DNA of 12,500 bases from Glandiceps talaboti (GCF_964340395.1 NC_135554.1:16508092-16520591), one strand, 5' to 3'; shown: positions 1 to 8,386, numbered from the stretch's first letter. The notes: generated by a model from the letters alone, not told the origin. Numbers and translations are program-made.

Positions 1-102
1 AGTGGCATCGTCATTACGTCATAGACCTCAGGGACGCGTAAATAGTTGCAATTCACATGTCCTTGGACTTGACCTATAGGTATGGAACAAGGCACGCCTG
101 TT
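1..102 (-). other. Open minus-strand frame reaching the window edge, possible partial exon
   Basis: On the minus strand a frame without stops runs from an AG at about 103-104 (sequence cataacaacag in minus orientation) to the left edge. It is about 33 codons long and 40 if the next upstream AG is used. The translation begins roughly GVPCSIPIGQVQGH and ends near VYDVMTMP, with two cysteines. The acceptor has only a weak pyrimidine tract. Open frames of this size are common by chance in this window, and I recognise no family. It is listed because it is cut by the window edge and could continue. Confidence 0.13.
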
Positions 103-412
103 GTTATGAAACTGTTATGACAAAATCACATTGATTTTCACTATCTGTCATACGTGAACCAAGTATCCCGGTGAAAAATGTACCCCAGTCAGCATCAACA
201 TATGTTTGATTAAATATTGCCTTGACAAATTACCTGAGGTATTTTTTAAAGAGTTTACGAAACGTACAAACGATGAAAGTCGAAGTTTTGATTCCGAAAG
301 GTTTGGCACCACTTCATTTCAACTGTACAGTTTGATTTATTGATGTACATATATGTTGGAGTAAGTTATAATATTCTGTGGAAGAATTGGAAACATTACA
401 TCGACAACATGT
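103..412. other. Unassigned AT-rich stretch
   Basis: No gene, RNA or repeat is visible here. A good acceptor (ending ctgtacag near 329) is followed 30 bases later by GGA|GTAAGT at about 358-366, but the DNA between them is AT-rich and shows no protein character, so I regard the pair as chance. Confidence 0.4.

Positions 413-502
<90 letters not shown>
413..502. repeat. (TCTG)22 microsatellite
   Basis: Twenty-two perfect TCTG units plus a trailing TC, with no interruption over 90 bases. The complementary strand reads (CAGA)n. Three stop-free frames through it (poly-SVCL on plus, poly-DRQT on minus) are by-products of a four-base unit that contains no stop codon in any frame; they are not proteins. 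Perfect uniformity suggests recent expansion or ongoing length change. Confidence 0.98.
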
Positions 503-792
503 ACTCACAAATTCACATATAACCTCAGGCATTTGCTTACACACTCTCGTTGACTGTTTCGTTCACTCTAGTTACTCTGAAATATATTAACACTGCCTCT
601 TGATCACTAAATCTGTCAATTGTTCCATCAATCATTAGGCTATATCAACATATAAATATCCACACATGTCAATACTTGAACTAGAAATTAAATAAATGTA
701 TACCCATGGCTCATTTACAGGAATAACACATTATCATAGTTTCATCTGAATGTACGAATCATACTAAAATGTATAAATAGAATAAAACGGAG
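503..792. other. Unassigned AT-rich stretch
   Basis: Nothing recognisable. Two plus-strand AATAAA hexamers occur (about 689-694 and 780-786), but no coding sequence lies upstream of them, so they are not evidence of a transcript end. Confidence 0.4.
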
Positions 793-957
793 TTAGTCGA
801 TTCGTAATTTTACTTTCCGGCAAGTGTACTCCATAGCATTCTCACACGTCAGGGCATATTTTTTTCCGCTGAACGCAACGGCGGTGCCGTAAAAGAGGCT
901 GACGTTTACGACGATGGCGCCTTGGCCACCATAAACAGGATTGATTACCGGTGTAAG
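793..957. other. GC-rich coding-like patch, strand undecided
   Basis: Bases about 865-955 are clearly richer in G, C and CpG than their surroundings and show an RNY-type codon pattern. The minus strand is open from 963 to a TAA at 793-795. It includes GGQGAIVVNVSLFYGTAVAF and then KKYALTCENAMEYTCRK, and it has a possible donor after CRK. The plus strand is open in the same codon register (814-962). It includes AERNGGAVKEADVYDDGALA and then TINRIDYRC, and it has an acceptor-like CAG at 850-852 and a good donor GTAAGA at 953-958. An RNY pattern is its own complement, so codon pattern alone cannot choose the strand. The plus product has a faint likeness to the end of a fasciclin (FAS1) domain, too weak to use as a name. 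Neither frame is long enough to exclude chance; the base composition is the main reason for listing it. It may be a real exon or an exon relic. Confidence 0.25.
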
Positions 958-1087
958 AGCTAGCTATAGCTAGTCCAACCCACTAAATTAATATAGCGCT
1001 CCCTCATGGAACGCTATGACAATGAGCTTTGCGAGTTTGACGGACAGCACCTAGCATATTGGACTAGCTCTTAAGTTCAAAATCAAT
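940..1087. mobile_element. Inverted-repeat element, possible MITE
   Basis: The left arm (954-978) reads TAAGAGCTAG, then a 10-base insert CTATAGCTAG, then TCCAA. The right arm (1059-1073) is the reverse complement without the insert. Eleven bases (AGCTAGTCCAA) pair without a gap and fifteen pair if the insert is looped out. Seven bases further out on each side, ATTGATT (940-946) pairs with AATCAAT (1081-1087) at the same spacing. Inside, ATAGCGCT (993-1000) and AACGCTAT (1010-1017) form a second stem around a 9-base loop. If the element is AGAGC...GCTCT, it is flanked by TA on both sides, as for Tc1/mariner-type insertions. There is no coding capacity. The left arm insert creates a 14-base perfect palindrome (960-973). 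It could instead be a simple foldback of non-transposon origin. Confidence 0.4.
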
Positions 1088-2432
1088 ATAAAGACAGACA
1101 ATTTAACTGTATTGTTAATTTCACAAACAACAATTGGTTGTTATGGAAACATATATTTGTATATACCTCTCTCACTGAAACGATCTCATATCTGTAGTCT
1201 GTATTCAAAACTGAAAACGTCAGAGCTTCTATAACAGTCCGTATTGATTTAACGAAAAGATATGCTTAACATCCGCGTTAACTTGTCAGCAAAGGTACAG
1301 CCGATGAACCTGGCTGGACTTCCTTGTGCTGTGTTATCATATCAGCATTTCTTAAAAGACATATTACGAAGTCTCCATGGATCAGAAACTGCTATTTTCT
1401 GCAATAAGTAAATCATTACACACACGGAAAATCTGTGTATGATAGATTATTTCAGTCCAATCTATCAAACCATTGTTTCATTGTGAATTACAAATGTATA
1501 TTGATATATATGAAGTATTTTGTTAGACTTTATCTACCATTCCCCTTTACCCAAAGTGAAAAGGGGATCACCGCTTTCTTGCTTTGCTGAAACAAGGTAA
1601 AAAAACAAACAATTCTCCATATTTCCTGTACGCCCACTACACCAGCTATATACACAAAGCAATGTACTTCTACAGACACAGTTACTACATACAGACTGAG
1701 ACTGTCATCACCCTTTCGACTAAATGTTCCATCCATGTTGAATCAACTAACCTGATACTTAGACAAGGAAAAAACTCTTCCCTGTCTATGCCTAACATCG
1801 ACGTATGCCTATCACTTAATGTTGACTTTTTACAGTCAATTCGTACAGTTGTTTGTGACTTGATATGATTAAAGAAAAAAGCCCCCGGCATCTTTCATTG
1901 TAATTGCAACTCGTTTTACTGTACCATATTAGACTTAGGGGCAAATAGGAAGACGTTATATGATAGATATAAACTAGGTTTCCGTGGCTACGGATAGGTG
2001 ATGAGTTGTCAGGGCAACCGTGTCTTTGAGAATACATATATCATTCATTACATCCGACGTCGTAGCCTTAGATCCTGTGATTTAATCAAAATGAAAGACA
2101 TACGGCGTCGAGTCGATCTCATGTTTTTTATTGTATTGGAGGTGGATTTGGGAATATCTTATTCAACTGGTGGTTAATATTGTATATCACAACATTTCTG
2201 GATTTTGGGGGAAAAATGTTAATAGTAGGAGTGTACAGCTAGTTGGATTTAAATCTTGTCAATATTATCTGACATGAAAACACCATCAACTGATGACAGC
2301 AGATAAGGTCTTATAGTGTAAATTTATACCCTCATATATACAATGACTATTTATTAAAGGTGAATAAAATTCAAGAACAACAGCAATATCAAGATCTAGG
2401 TACAAAATATAGATATCGACATTTATCTTGAC
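1088..2432. other. Unassigned, no supported gene
   Basis: The longest frames here are 94 codons on plus (1584-1868), and 68 and 73 codons on minus over the same region. They overlap each other, have no recognisable motif, and fit chance. A 48-codon ATG frame at 1262 (MLNIRVNLSAKVQP...) is equally unsupported. A short hairpin is formed by TCCCCTTT (1541-1548) and AAAGGGGA (1560-1567), which is near chance level. I see no RNA gene or longer repeat. Confidence 0.4.
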
Positions 2433-2522
<90 letters not shown>

Positions 2523-2530
2523 GATAGATA
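2433..2530. repeat. (TAGA)24 microsatellite
   Basis: About 24.5 TAGA/GATA units over 98 bases with one substitution (G to A) at 2511. A short degenerate tail of ACAG/GACA words follows to about 2548. The minus-strand frame reading poly-SIYL comes from the repeat and is not a protein. The single interruption splits the array into one long pure block and a short distal one. Confidence 0.97.
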
Positions 2531-3264
2531 AACAGAGACAGACAGGCTGGATATTATCCTTCAAAGTGGACTATAATTACTCCAATCCAATCAAGCCAAC
2601 AAGTAATCAGTAATCATCTATATTTTCTATTTTACTATCAAAGTTATCCAATCATCCCTCAACTGACTTAAAATTGATTAATTGACATTTTACTGAAAGT
2701 GGCGAGATCGGGTGGTGGTGTTGTTTATCACACAAATGTATGCATATAAAATGGCAAGTACATTATTATGAGATACTTGCTGAGTTTTCTTTTCACAAGT
2801 CAACCAAGCATCAAATTGCGTGGAGCCTGAGTGCAAAAAAGAAATTATGAGGAAGCGATTTTTCTCAGACAGTTGCCATAGTAACGATGCCATACCGTAT
2901 AATCATGGCAATACAGCGAACATTTGTATTTCTTCTCACGGTCACTCACTAAATCACTGACTGAGACAATTTCTTGAAAAAAGTCGTTAGGGGCACAACA
3001 AATATAACAGTTAGGTTATAATTAGCGTTTCGGTTTTATTTTAACTTCCGTACGTTGTTGTTGTATATATATATTGTACATTCCTAAACTAACATTTGAC
3101 AGAAATTATCGTCTAACGGCGTAAATTTTGACATAACACTCACGGTTATAAATAGTAGAATTGTTTAAGAAACTTAAAAATCAAACAAGACATAATTATA
3201 ATTTCATAGATTCTTAAAATAAACCCATGGTCCTACCTAAGCCTAATTCATACACAGATCCATT
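2531..3264. other. Unassigned AT-rich stretch
   Basis: No gene or RNA is visible. A short TA run lies at about 3064-3074. A minus-strand frame of 67 codons (2690-2893) has no recognisable feature. Confidence 0.4.
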
Positions 3265-3650
3265 TCTTCAACTTTTGATTGAGAAACAGACATGTTTTAA
3301 ACAAATCACTTGTCCTTCAGTGTCTAACTGGATCTGACAGAATGATCCAAATTTGTTGTAGGTGTTGAGAAACTGGAGGTATTTGACTCATCTGTGTTGT
3401 TATCGATACGTGGAGACTAAGGGTTTAAAAAAGAATTCCATGATTCCATGATTAATTCCATTACATAAATGACAGAGATCGCTATATGAAGTTCACCATG
3501 GAACAACCAGAGAATGGTGGAAGTATCTTCTTAGACACCAAAGTCACTCCAGTAGACGGCGGCAAAGTCAAGACCACGGTGTATAGAAAACAAAGTTATG
3601 TTTTCATTACATTATCAATTCAGGTCACGACATAAAGAAAACGAAGTAAA
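3265..3650 (+). mobile_element. Degraded Penelope-like element, reverse transcriptase fragment
   Basis: This is the one protein-coding fossil in the window that I recognise. The best block is at 3456-3590: FHYINDRDRYMKFTMEQPEN, then GGSIFLDTKVTPVDGG, then KVKTTVYRK. It matches the part of Penelope-like (PLE) reverse transcriptases just after the catalytic motif, where KFTMEQ..., FLDT.V and VYRK are typical. Upstream in a shifted frame, RYVET (3404-3418) sits where the family has its RYVDDT catalytic motif; one aspartate is lost and the other is replaced. Further upstream NLL and VEKLE (about 3342-3378) and QTCF (about 3286-3297) match the preceding blocks in order and at about the right spacing. 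After VYRK the frame breaks, and the expected NSxH block reappears in another frame (NSGHDIKKTK, 3617-3646), which fits a net loss of about four bases. Stops at 3453-3455 and 3647-3649 and the damaged active site show it is dead. No GIY-YIG nuclease part or terminal repeat was found nearby. Confidence 0.8.
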
Positions 3651-4342
3651 TTTGTATACACCGGTGATGGCGCTATTAGAAAGCGAATACAATCTATTAG
3701 TATCAGCAGTTCACTCAAGGGTCTGTGGGTAACCTTGGTAACGCGGATAAGTTTTCAACTCAGCAGTGTGAGAAATGTCGCCCCCTCACGACAATTCACC
3801 TATGCTATAGTCTAATCGCAACCGGGTCCATAGTCGTTACAACACCGAGTATTGTAGGTACGCTTCTTCAAAATGAAGTTGATTGAGTGTGAGTGAAAAT
3901 AGATTCTTGCCTAACTTTTATGTTATTCGAACCACAATTTTAAAGGCAAATGTTTGAAAATACAGGTCAACTTTTAGGATTTTAAATTATGTATCTCAAT
4001 CTGTTGATGTTCTCTCATGAACACCATAGACAAAGACCGTATACGTAAAAATCGTGTGCCTGTGTTCAGTTTATAAAGCATGTACCATAAAGACAACACT
4101 TTTGAAGCACTGTTGGTGATTGTCAAACTAAGTAGTGATATTTTATTAGAATGTACTTGTCGAAAACAAACCATGGAATTAGAACTTGAACAAACCTAGT
4201 TCTGTTAAATTAATATGGTCCAGTGAAAGGAAGATGTAGATATTACTGTACTTAGATACTGGACTACTCCCACATCCATATGGCTGGGAAGAGATAAACA
4301 AATTCAATAATGGATCTCAAGTTTCCATCAAAACGATCTTAC
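3651..4342. other. Unassigned, downstream of the retroelement fragment
   Basis: The PLE similarity fades here: a frame reading LYTGDGAIRKRIQ (3651-3690) follows but I cannot align it with confidence. Neither the PLE endonuclease motif nor a 3' end is visible. The 66-codon minus-strand frame at 3974-4174 has no recognisable motif. Confidence 0.4.
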
Positions 4343-4407
4343 CGAACGAGGAGGCAACGTGTGGTTGCAGGTGTGCGGTTCTCTTAATGGCTTCTGGTGG
4401 CGGCGTC
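4343..4407 (-). CDS. Candidate small internal exon, function unknown
   Basis: On the minus strand 65 GC-rich bases are bounded by strong splice signals. Upstream are a branch-point motif TACTAAT (4430-4436), a pyrimidine-leaning stretch, and an acceptor ending ATATCACAG. Downstream the donor is TTCG|GTAAGAT, with GT at 4342-4341. The branch adenosine lies about 23 bases from the acceptor, which is typical. Two of the three frames are open; one starts TPPPEAIKRTAHLQ and the other RRHQKPLREPHTCN. I recognise neither. The length is not a multiple of three, so skipping it would shift the frame. The plus strand is also stop-free in long stretches here because the DNA is GC-rich, but it has no matching splice pair. 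It could be an exon of a minus-strand gene whose other exons lie outside the window, a non-coding transcript exon, or chance. Confidence 0.33.
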
Positions 4408-5180
4408 CTGTGATATGGAAATGAACAGAATTAGTATTGAGAAAGAGACAAATGCAGGCTTAAACCAATAGTTTGTTTTCATAATTTGGAATGACACCCT
4501 TTGTTTGTTTGTTGACATGATCAATGGAACAGAATGAATGCTCACAACAAAGCGTTCTAATCGTTTCTATTATCGATTCTCACACCTAGTGAGCTTTCAA
4601 CGGATCATCTCCGTACTACGACTTCGTCTCACTTTTCAAGTGCCGACATCAATACTGCTTTGAAGTATTTGTCAAAAACGATTATGACTTTGCTGTTCAC
4701 AGAATTAATTATTAACATAAGCTTTAGCGATGGTTTTTTTTTTGCCCATGAAATAATAATCACAACCTAAAAATTATGGAAACCTGTTCCGATGAATCTC
4801 AAAATCATATTTTTTGATACATGTATATGTTAATGTGTCGTCGATGTTACACCCTGTGGTGATATTAAGATTTAGGGCTGAAATGTTCAAGTGTGTAATC
4901 TATACAGTGCATTGTTTTATTCAGTTCCATTTGTCTTAAAGTTTATAAGTTTGGATTTCAAACATTGATGTAAATGTACATGCGTATTACTATAACAATG
5001 AAAAGTGTGATATTTATAACAGTAACAATAAGCTGTTATTCTGATAAACTACGACAAAATTCTCTTAAACTTGCACTGACTCAGAATAGCACTTTCCGCA
5101 CTTTCTTGTTTTGTTTCGTGATATGACTAAGCTAGTGAGAGTCCGCGTTGTGCGAGTCGTGATGATGACACAACGCACTG
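4408..5180. other. Unassigned AT-rich stretch
   Basis: It holds a run of ten T (4734-4743) and nothing else I can name. At 5133-5208 a GC-richer segment ends in a strong plus-strand donor (AGAA|GTAAGTC, GT at 5209), but every plus frame before it has a stop, so a coding exon is not supported. An untranslated first exon remains possible. Confidence 0.35.
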
Positions 5181-5190
5181 ATTGCGCAAT
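5181..5190. promoter_or_regulatory. Perfect C/EBP-type palindrome ATTGCGCAAT
   Basis: The ten bases are identical to the published optimal C/EBP binding palindrome. Just upstream GCGTTGTG and CACAACGC form an 8-base inverted repeat (about 5145-5176). Just downstream is a strong splice donor at 5209. A ten-base palindrome is expected about a dozen times in a window of this size, so function rests only on the match to a known consensus. Confidence 0.25.
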
Positions 5191-5487
5191 TTGATCTCAT
5201 CGATCAGAAGTAAGTCCCGGAATGGATCTATTTAACTAGATAATGGATAATTAAGAACGAAATAGAGATATGGCCTTAATACTCGGGTCTTGCACTCCGA
5301 GTATAATTCAGCATGATACCTCATCGTGGCGTCATGATATGTCTCGGCTCGATTAACCAGACTGCAACAAGAGGCTGAATATACATATCAAATATCCAAA
5401 CAGTTGTACAACGAGACACCATGGAAGTTACCTGGCATGGACTCAGATCTGAAAGTGTACTTTTTAATCAATTATTCTGTTTGAATC
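5191..5487. other. Unassigned stretch with a short hairpin
   Basis: ATACTCGG (5279-5286) and CCGAGTAT (5297-5304) pair perfectly around a 10-base loop. Such 8-base stems with short loops are expected a few times by chance, and there is no T-run after it. Nothing else is recognisable. Confidence 0.4.
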
Positions 5488-5489
5488 CT

Positions 5490-5502
5490 TTGTTTGTTTA
5501 TT

Positions 5503-5542
<40 letters not shown>

Positions 5543-5650
5543 TTTGTTTGTTTGTTTGTTTGTTTGTTTGTTTGTTCGTTCGTTCGTTCGTTCGTTCATT
5601 CATTCATTCATTCATTCATTCATTCATTCATTCATTCATTCGTTCGTTTG
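5490..5650. repeat. Compound layered microsatellite TG/TTTG/TTCG/TTCA
   Basis: In order: TTTG and TTTA units (5490-5504), (TG)17 (5505-5538), (TTTG)9 (5539-5574), (TTCG)5 (5575-5594), (TTCA)11 (5595-5638), (TTCG)2 (5639-5646) and one TTTG (5647-5650). From the TTTG block onward the unit order is symmetric: TTTG, TTCG, TTCA, TTCG, TTTG. Each neighbouring unit differs by one base. The overlapping plus-strand frames of 61 to 79 codons (poly-VC, FVCL, FVRS, FIHS) are repeat translations. Confidence 0.97.
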
Positions 5651-5944
5651 CGCATTTTAACTATCAATTATTCTTTTGGTTTGCTTTAAATTCTATTTTA
5701 GTTTATCATACCAACTAATTTATTACAAAACATTCTTTATACTAGTTTTGGCAGCGTGTTCGAAACCAGGTTCTTGATAAATTTATTTTTAATTCATAGC
5801 TGTATAAAAGGTGAGGTCACATTGTTGAATTACCTGCTGTCGTTGAACTTGAATAAAGTCAGACATCATACAATATATATGTGTATACATTTTATATTAT
5901 TTCTTTAAACTGGTGACTTGTATGTGAATTAATGTGTCAATTAT
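5651..5944 (+). promoter_or_regulatory. Stretch with a TATA box TATAAAAG at 5803-5810
   Basis: TATAAAAG matches the TATA consensus well. Four bases later is AGGTCA (5814-5819), a nuclear-receptor half site. No convincing initiator lies 25-32 bases downstream. A 68-codon stop-to-stop frame (5702-5905) follows an acceptor-like TTTTAG, but its composition is only what AT-rich DNA gives. In an AT-rich region a TATA match is weak evidence. Confidence 0.18.
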
Positions 5945-6010
5945 AGTTGTGGTTTCTAACGTTAACCGTTCAACAGATGGGTATATAAGGTTTGCATACA
6001 TCTTTCAGAC
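5945..6010 (+). promoter_or_regulatory. Possible TATA plus initiator core promoter
   Basis: TATATAAGG (5982-5990) is followed by the initiator-like TTTCAGAC (6003-6010). The start adenosine would be 6007 or 6009, some 25 to 27 bases from the TATA box, slightly short but possible. Upstream, AACGTTAACCGTT (5958-5970) is nearly palindromic and holds Myb-like AACNG words; between the boxes TTTGCATA resembles a POU octamer. No open reading frame of note follows closely. The same CTTTCAG could equally be a splice acceptor. Confidence 0.22.
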
Positions 6011-6308
6011 TCGCGTTTTGCCAGAAGGACTGTAAATCATGTTAAACCCTAGATGTAACTGTTACTCTCTACTACGTGTAAGAAAATACACTATATAGAT
6101 TTAAGGCGAATTTTGCAGAACTTTTCATAAAAATGACGCCGCGAGACTCGACATCTGATATCTGTCGGAAGTGACTTGTAAAGGGTATAATACGAGACTC
6201 TAAGTTTGCCACCCAAAGGGCACTGCACTAGTCACAAAATCTGTACCCAGCCTGGTTATCTTCTTTTAAGCTTTTTTTATACAATTGTATCAATAACTCT
6301 TCACTTAC
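6011..6308. other. Unassigned stretch
   Basis: Downstream of the possible promoter I see no long frame, RNA gene or repeat. Confidence 0.35.
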
Positions 6309-6347
6309 GGGGTCAGATCTGAGTCAAATCACAGTAAAATTCACCGC
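6309..6347 (-). other. Exon-like segment with consensus splice sites but stops in all frames
   Basis: On the minus strand a textbook acceptor (CGCATTTTCTCACAG, ending at 6348) and a textbook donor (CCCC|GTAAGTG, GT at 6308-6307) bound 39 bases. Every frame has a stop. The frame with the latest stop reads GEFYCDLTQI then TGA. EFYCDLT resembles the VYCDMT.DGGGW signature near the start of fibrinogen-related domains, but the glycine-tryptophan part is missing and the match is only a few residues. Options are a decayed exon, a non-coding RNA exon, a poison exon, or chance. Confidence 0.2.
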
Positions 6348-7209
6348 CTGTGAGAAAATGCGGTATGATCACAAAGTTAGAAAGACATTTAGGTTCTCAA
6401 AGCACTCGGTATAATACAAAAGCATAGATTAAAGACAGCTCAAGCTACGAATCTCCCAGGGTAAGAATACTCCGAATACGTTCCATTTTGTATTATTGTC
6501 TCTGACTGTAACACGGTACATTTAAATATGCTTACTTTCGGATTCACCTATTGTTATAAATTTATCGCGTTTATACTTTCAGGATCATACACAAGTAATC
6601 TGTAGTAAATATTCCACTTTTTCACCGAATCGAATGACAACATGTAGGAATATTAAAATGAAAGTTGAAATCCTATATTGTACGTGTGACTTGAATGAAT
6701 TCGCGGTCGAAGATCTTTCGATATTCTACTAAGCGTTTGTGCGCACGAATTTGTGTCAGCTCATACTACATGCAAGTGGGAAACACCCCAAATACCACGG
6801 TAAAGATGACAACAATCGGCCATATCAATTTAATAGGGTAGAATCACCAAATCAAACGTCGAAATAATACCATTCGATCGTCGAAAATGTGGACAAAAGC
6901 AATGGTTTTATCGTCCTTGTTTACCGATAATATAACCACTGTGTATTCATCGATCACAAACTGAGAAGGAAAGACGTAGCCCGAGGCTGAATCCGATTCG
7001 GTGACCACACAGTGTATGTCAGTTGGCGCATCTGTGTATGATTCTTACTTGAGTTCGCTCTACCAATTACGTCGACAGATGTAGTTTTTGCACAATAAAT
7101 ATGACGAATTCATTTCTGAAGGACTGCAAATTAAGTCAATGGAACTGTTCTGTCACAGGAGTTAAATGAAATAAAGTGTGATAAAAATAGACAATAGTCC
7201 TACTAAGAG
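6348..7209. other. Unassigned, with one acceptor-led open frame
   Basis: A fair plus-strand acceptor (TTTATACTTTCAG, AG at 6581-6582) is followed by 49 open codons to a TAA at 6730-6732. The product begins DHTQVICSKYSTFSPN and has four cysteines in its first 35 residues. The same frame is open for a further 19 codons upstream, so the acceptor does not define it. About a dozen frames of this size are expected by chance. I could not assign a family. The rest of the stretch shows nothing. Confidence 0.2.
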
Positions 7210-8360
7210 ATGATGTTTACAAGGAGATTTTCCTTAAGAAAGGCATTCTTTTCCGATATTTACTATCTTAAAGGAATCCGGGATTTTAAGTGGAACATTC
7301 TAATTGATAGAAACGACACATTTAGAAAGACATATGCCTATGAGATTGTTCAAAGTCAGTCTGTAAGAACAGTTCCTGTAATCACAGACAAGAGGGATAT
7401 TTTTCTTGTCTGTGCTGTATAGTAATATTGTTAAATGCTACCAAAAGCCCAATTTAAACTTCGATAATAGTGTTTGAAGTAACTAAAATAGCTTTCGCTT
7501 TTAAATAAACACATCATAGATCTATGAAACAATACAGGAATTGTTTTAGTGGATTGATTTGGAACCGTGAAAGGTAAAATCTGTCCAACTTTAGACTATT
7601 GGTCCCAAATTTGACCCTGACGAATAAAAGGAATTGTTTTTCTTGAAGCAAGTGAAGTTCTGTCATAAAATATGTAATTCAATAACTGACATTTTGAAGA
7701 AAATCCGCTAAAATCTTCGAATATGAACATCACATTGTTTAAATATCTTCTGCTTTTGTTGTATCCCTTTGAAACTACCAACAGACCGCAGGGTAGTTTA
7801 AAAGCTTATCAAAAGTACGGTATGTCGCCCTCTAGGGACGATTACGCGAAAATTATCCACGCCCATAGGTGCAGACATAACACCATGCTTTCACGAATCT
7901 TTATATCTGTTAGGAAAGTGTCAAATTGTCCAGATTAATTTAACAAATCCTGATAAATTATGAAACTAAATCTAAAGCATGTTTTCCCGAGGAAAAGTGT
8001 TCGCAGAACGTCTTTCCATTGTGTTTGTAGGTTAACTCATCGGCGTGATGACCCTTCATTTATACCAGGCGTCACGGTGAATACTGCTTCTTTCAAAGAG
8101 AAGTCCCCTTTCAAAGAAAAAAAATGGTCTTCAGCAAATGGGTTATAAAGCAATTAATTACTTAATCTGGCGTTACCTCTTTCAATGGCAGTCAGAGTAA
8201 CAAGGATGTTTAACAAAAGGGGACAGTTTAACCGTCTTTTCCGTGTAACCAAATGAGCGAACGCGAAACCAGAGCCGGTTTGGAAAAAATATAGTATATG
8301 GAAAGCTGCCTTGTCAATGACAGTGTTTCCTTGACAGTCTTTAGCTCTTTAGCAGGAAAA
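7210..8360. other. Unassigned, three short ATG frames without support
   Basis: Plus-strand ATG frames of 70, 71 and 62 codons occur at 7210-7422, 7723-7938 and 7960-8148. The second starts MNITLFKYLLLLLYPF, which looks like a signal peptide, and its first 24 codons end near a possible donor (GCAGG|GTAGTT, 7793 region). None has a known domain, a repeated codon bias or a homologue I recognise. I would not annotate them as genes. Confidence 0.3.
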
Positions 8361-8386
8361 GATAAACCAAGATAAACCAAGATAAT
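8361..8386. repeat. Short tandem repeat of GATAAACCAA
   Basis: Two perfect 10-base copies and a partial third (GATAATCC). It contains GATA words but is too short to be more than a small slippage repeat. Confidence 0.8.

Noticed and set aside
340-590. Reading frames through the TCTG array (poly-SVCL, poly-DRQT)
   Set aside because: A four-base unit with no stop codon in any frame gives open frames automatically; no non-repeat domain is attached.
1584-1868. 94-codon plus-strand frame, the longest non-repeat frame with an ATG
   Set aside because: It overlaps minus frames of similar size, has AT-driven composition and no recognisable motif. Frames of this size are not rare across 12.5 kb read in six frames.
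2286-2564. 92-codon minus frame through the TAGA array
   Set aside because: Mostly poly-SIYL from the microsatellite; the rest has no feature.
5279-5304. 8-base perfect hairpin ATACTCGG / CCGAGTAT
   Set aside because: A few such stems are expected by chance in this length, and nothing around it suggests a terminator or RNA gene.
5752-5775. TGTTCGAAACC, close to a tRNA B box
   Set aside because: The stem around the loop does not pair and no A box or acceptor stem lies upstream, so there is no tRNA or tRNA-derived SINE.
5702-5908. 68-codon stop-to-stop frame after an acceptor-like TTTTAG
   Set aside because: Rich in F, I, L and N as AT-rich DNA would give, with no motif and no donor. About a dozen such frames are expected by chance.
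7042-7125. Minus-strand exon-like span between ATTTGCAG and GTAAGAATC
   Set aside because: Splice sites are fair but all three frames stop before the donor and the DNA is AT-rich.
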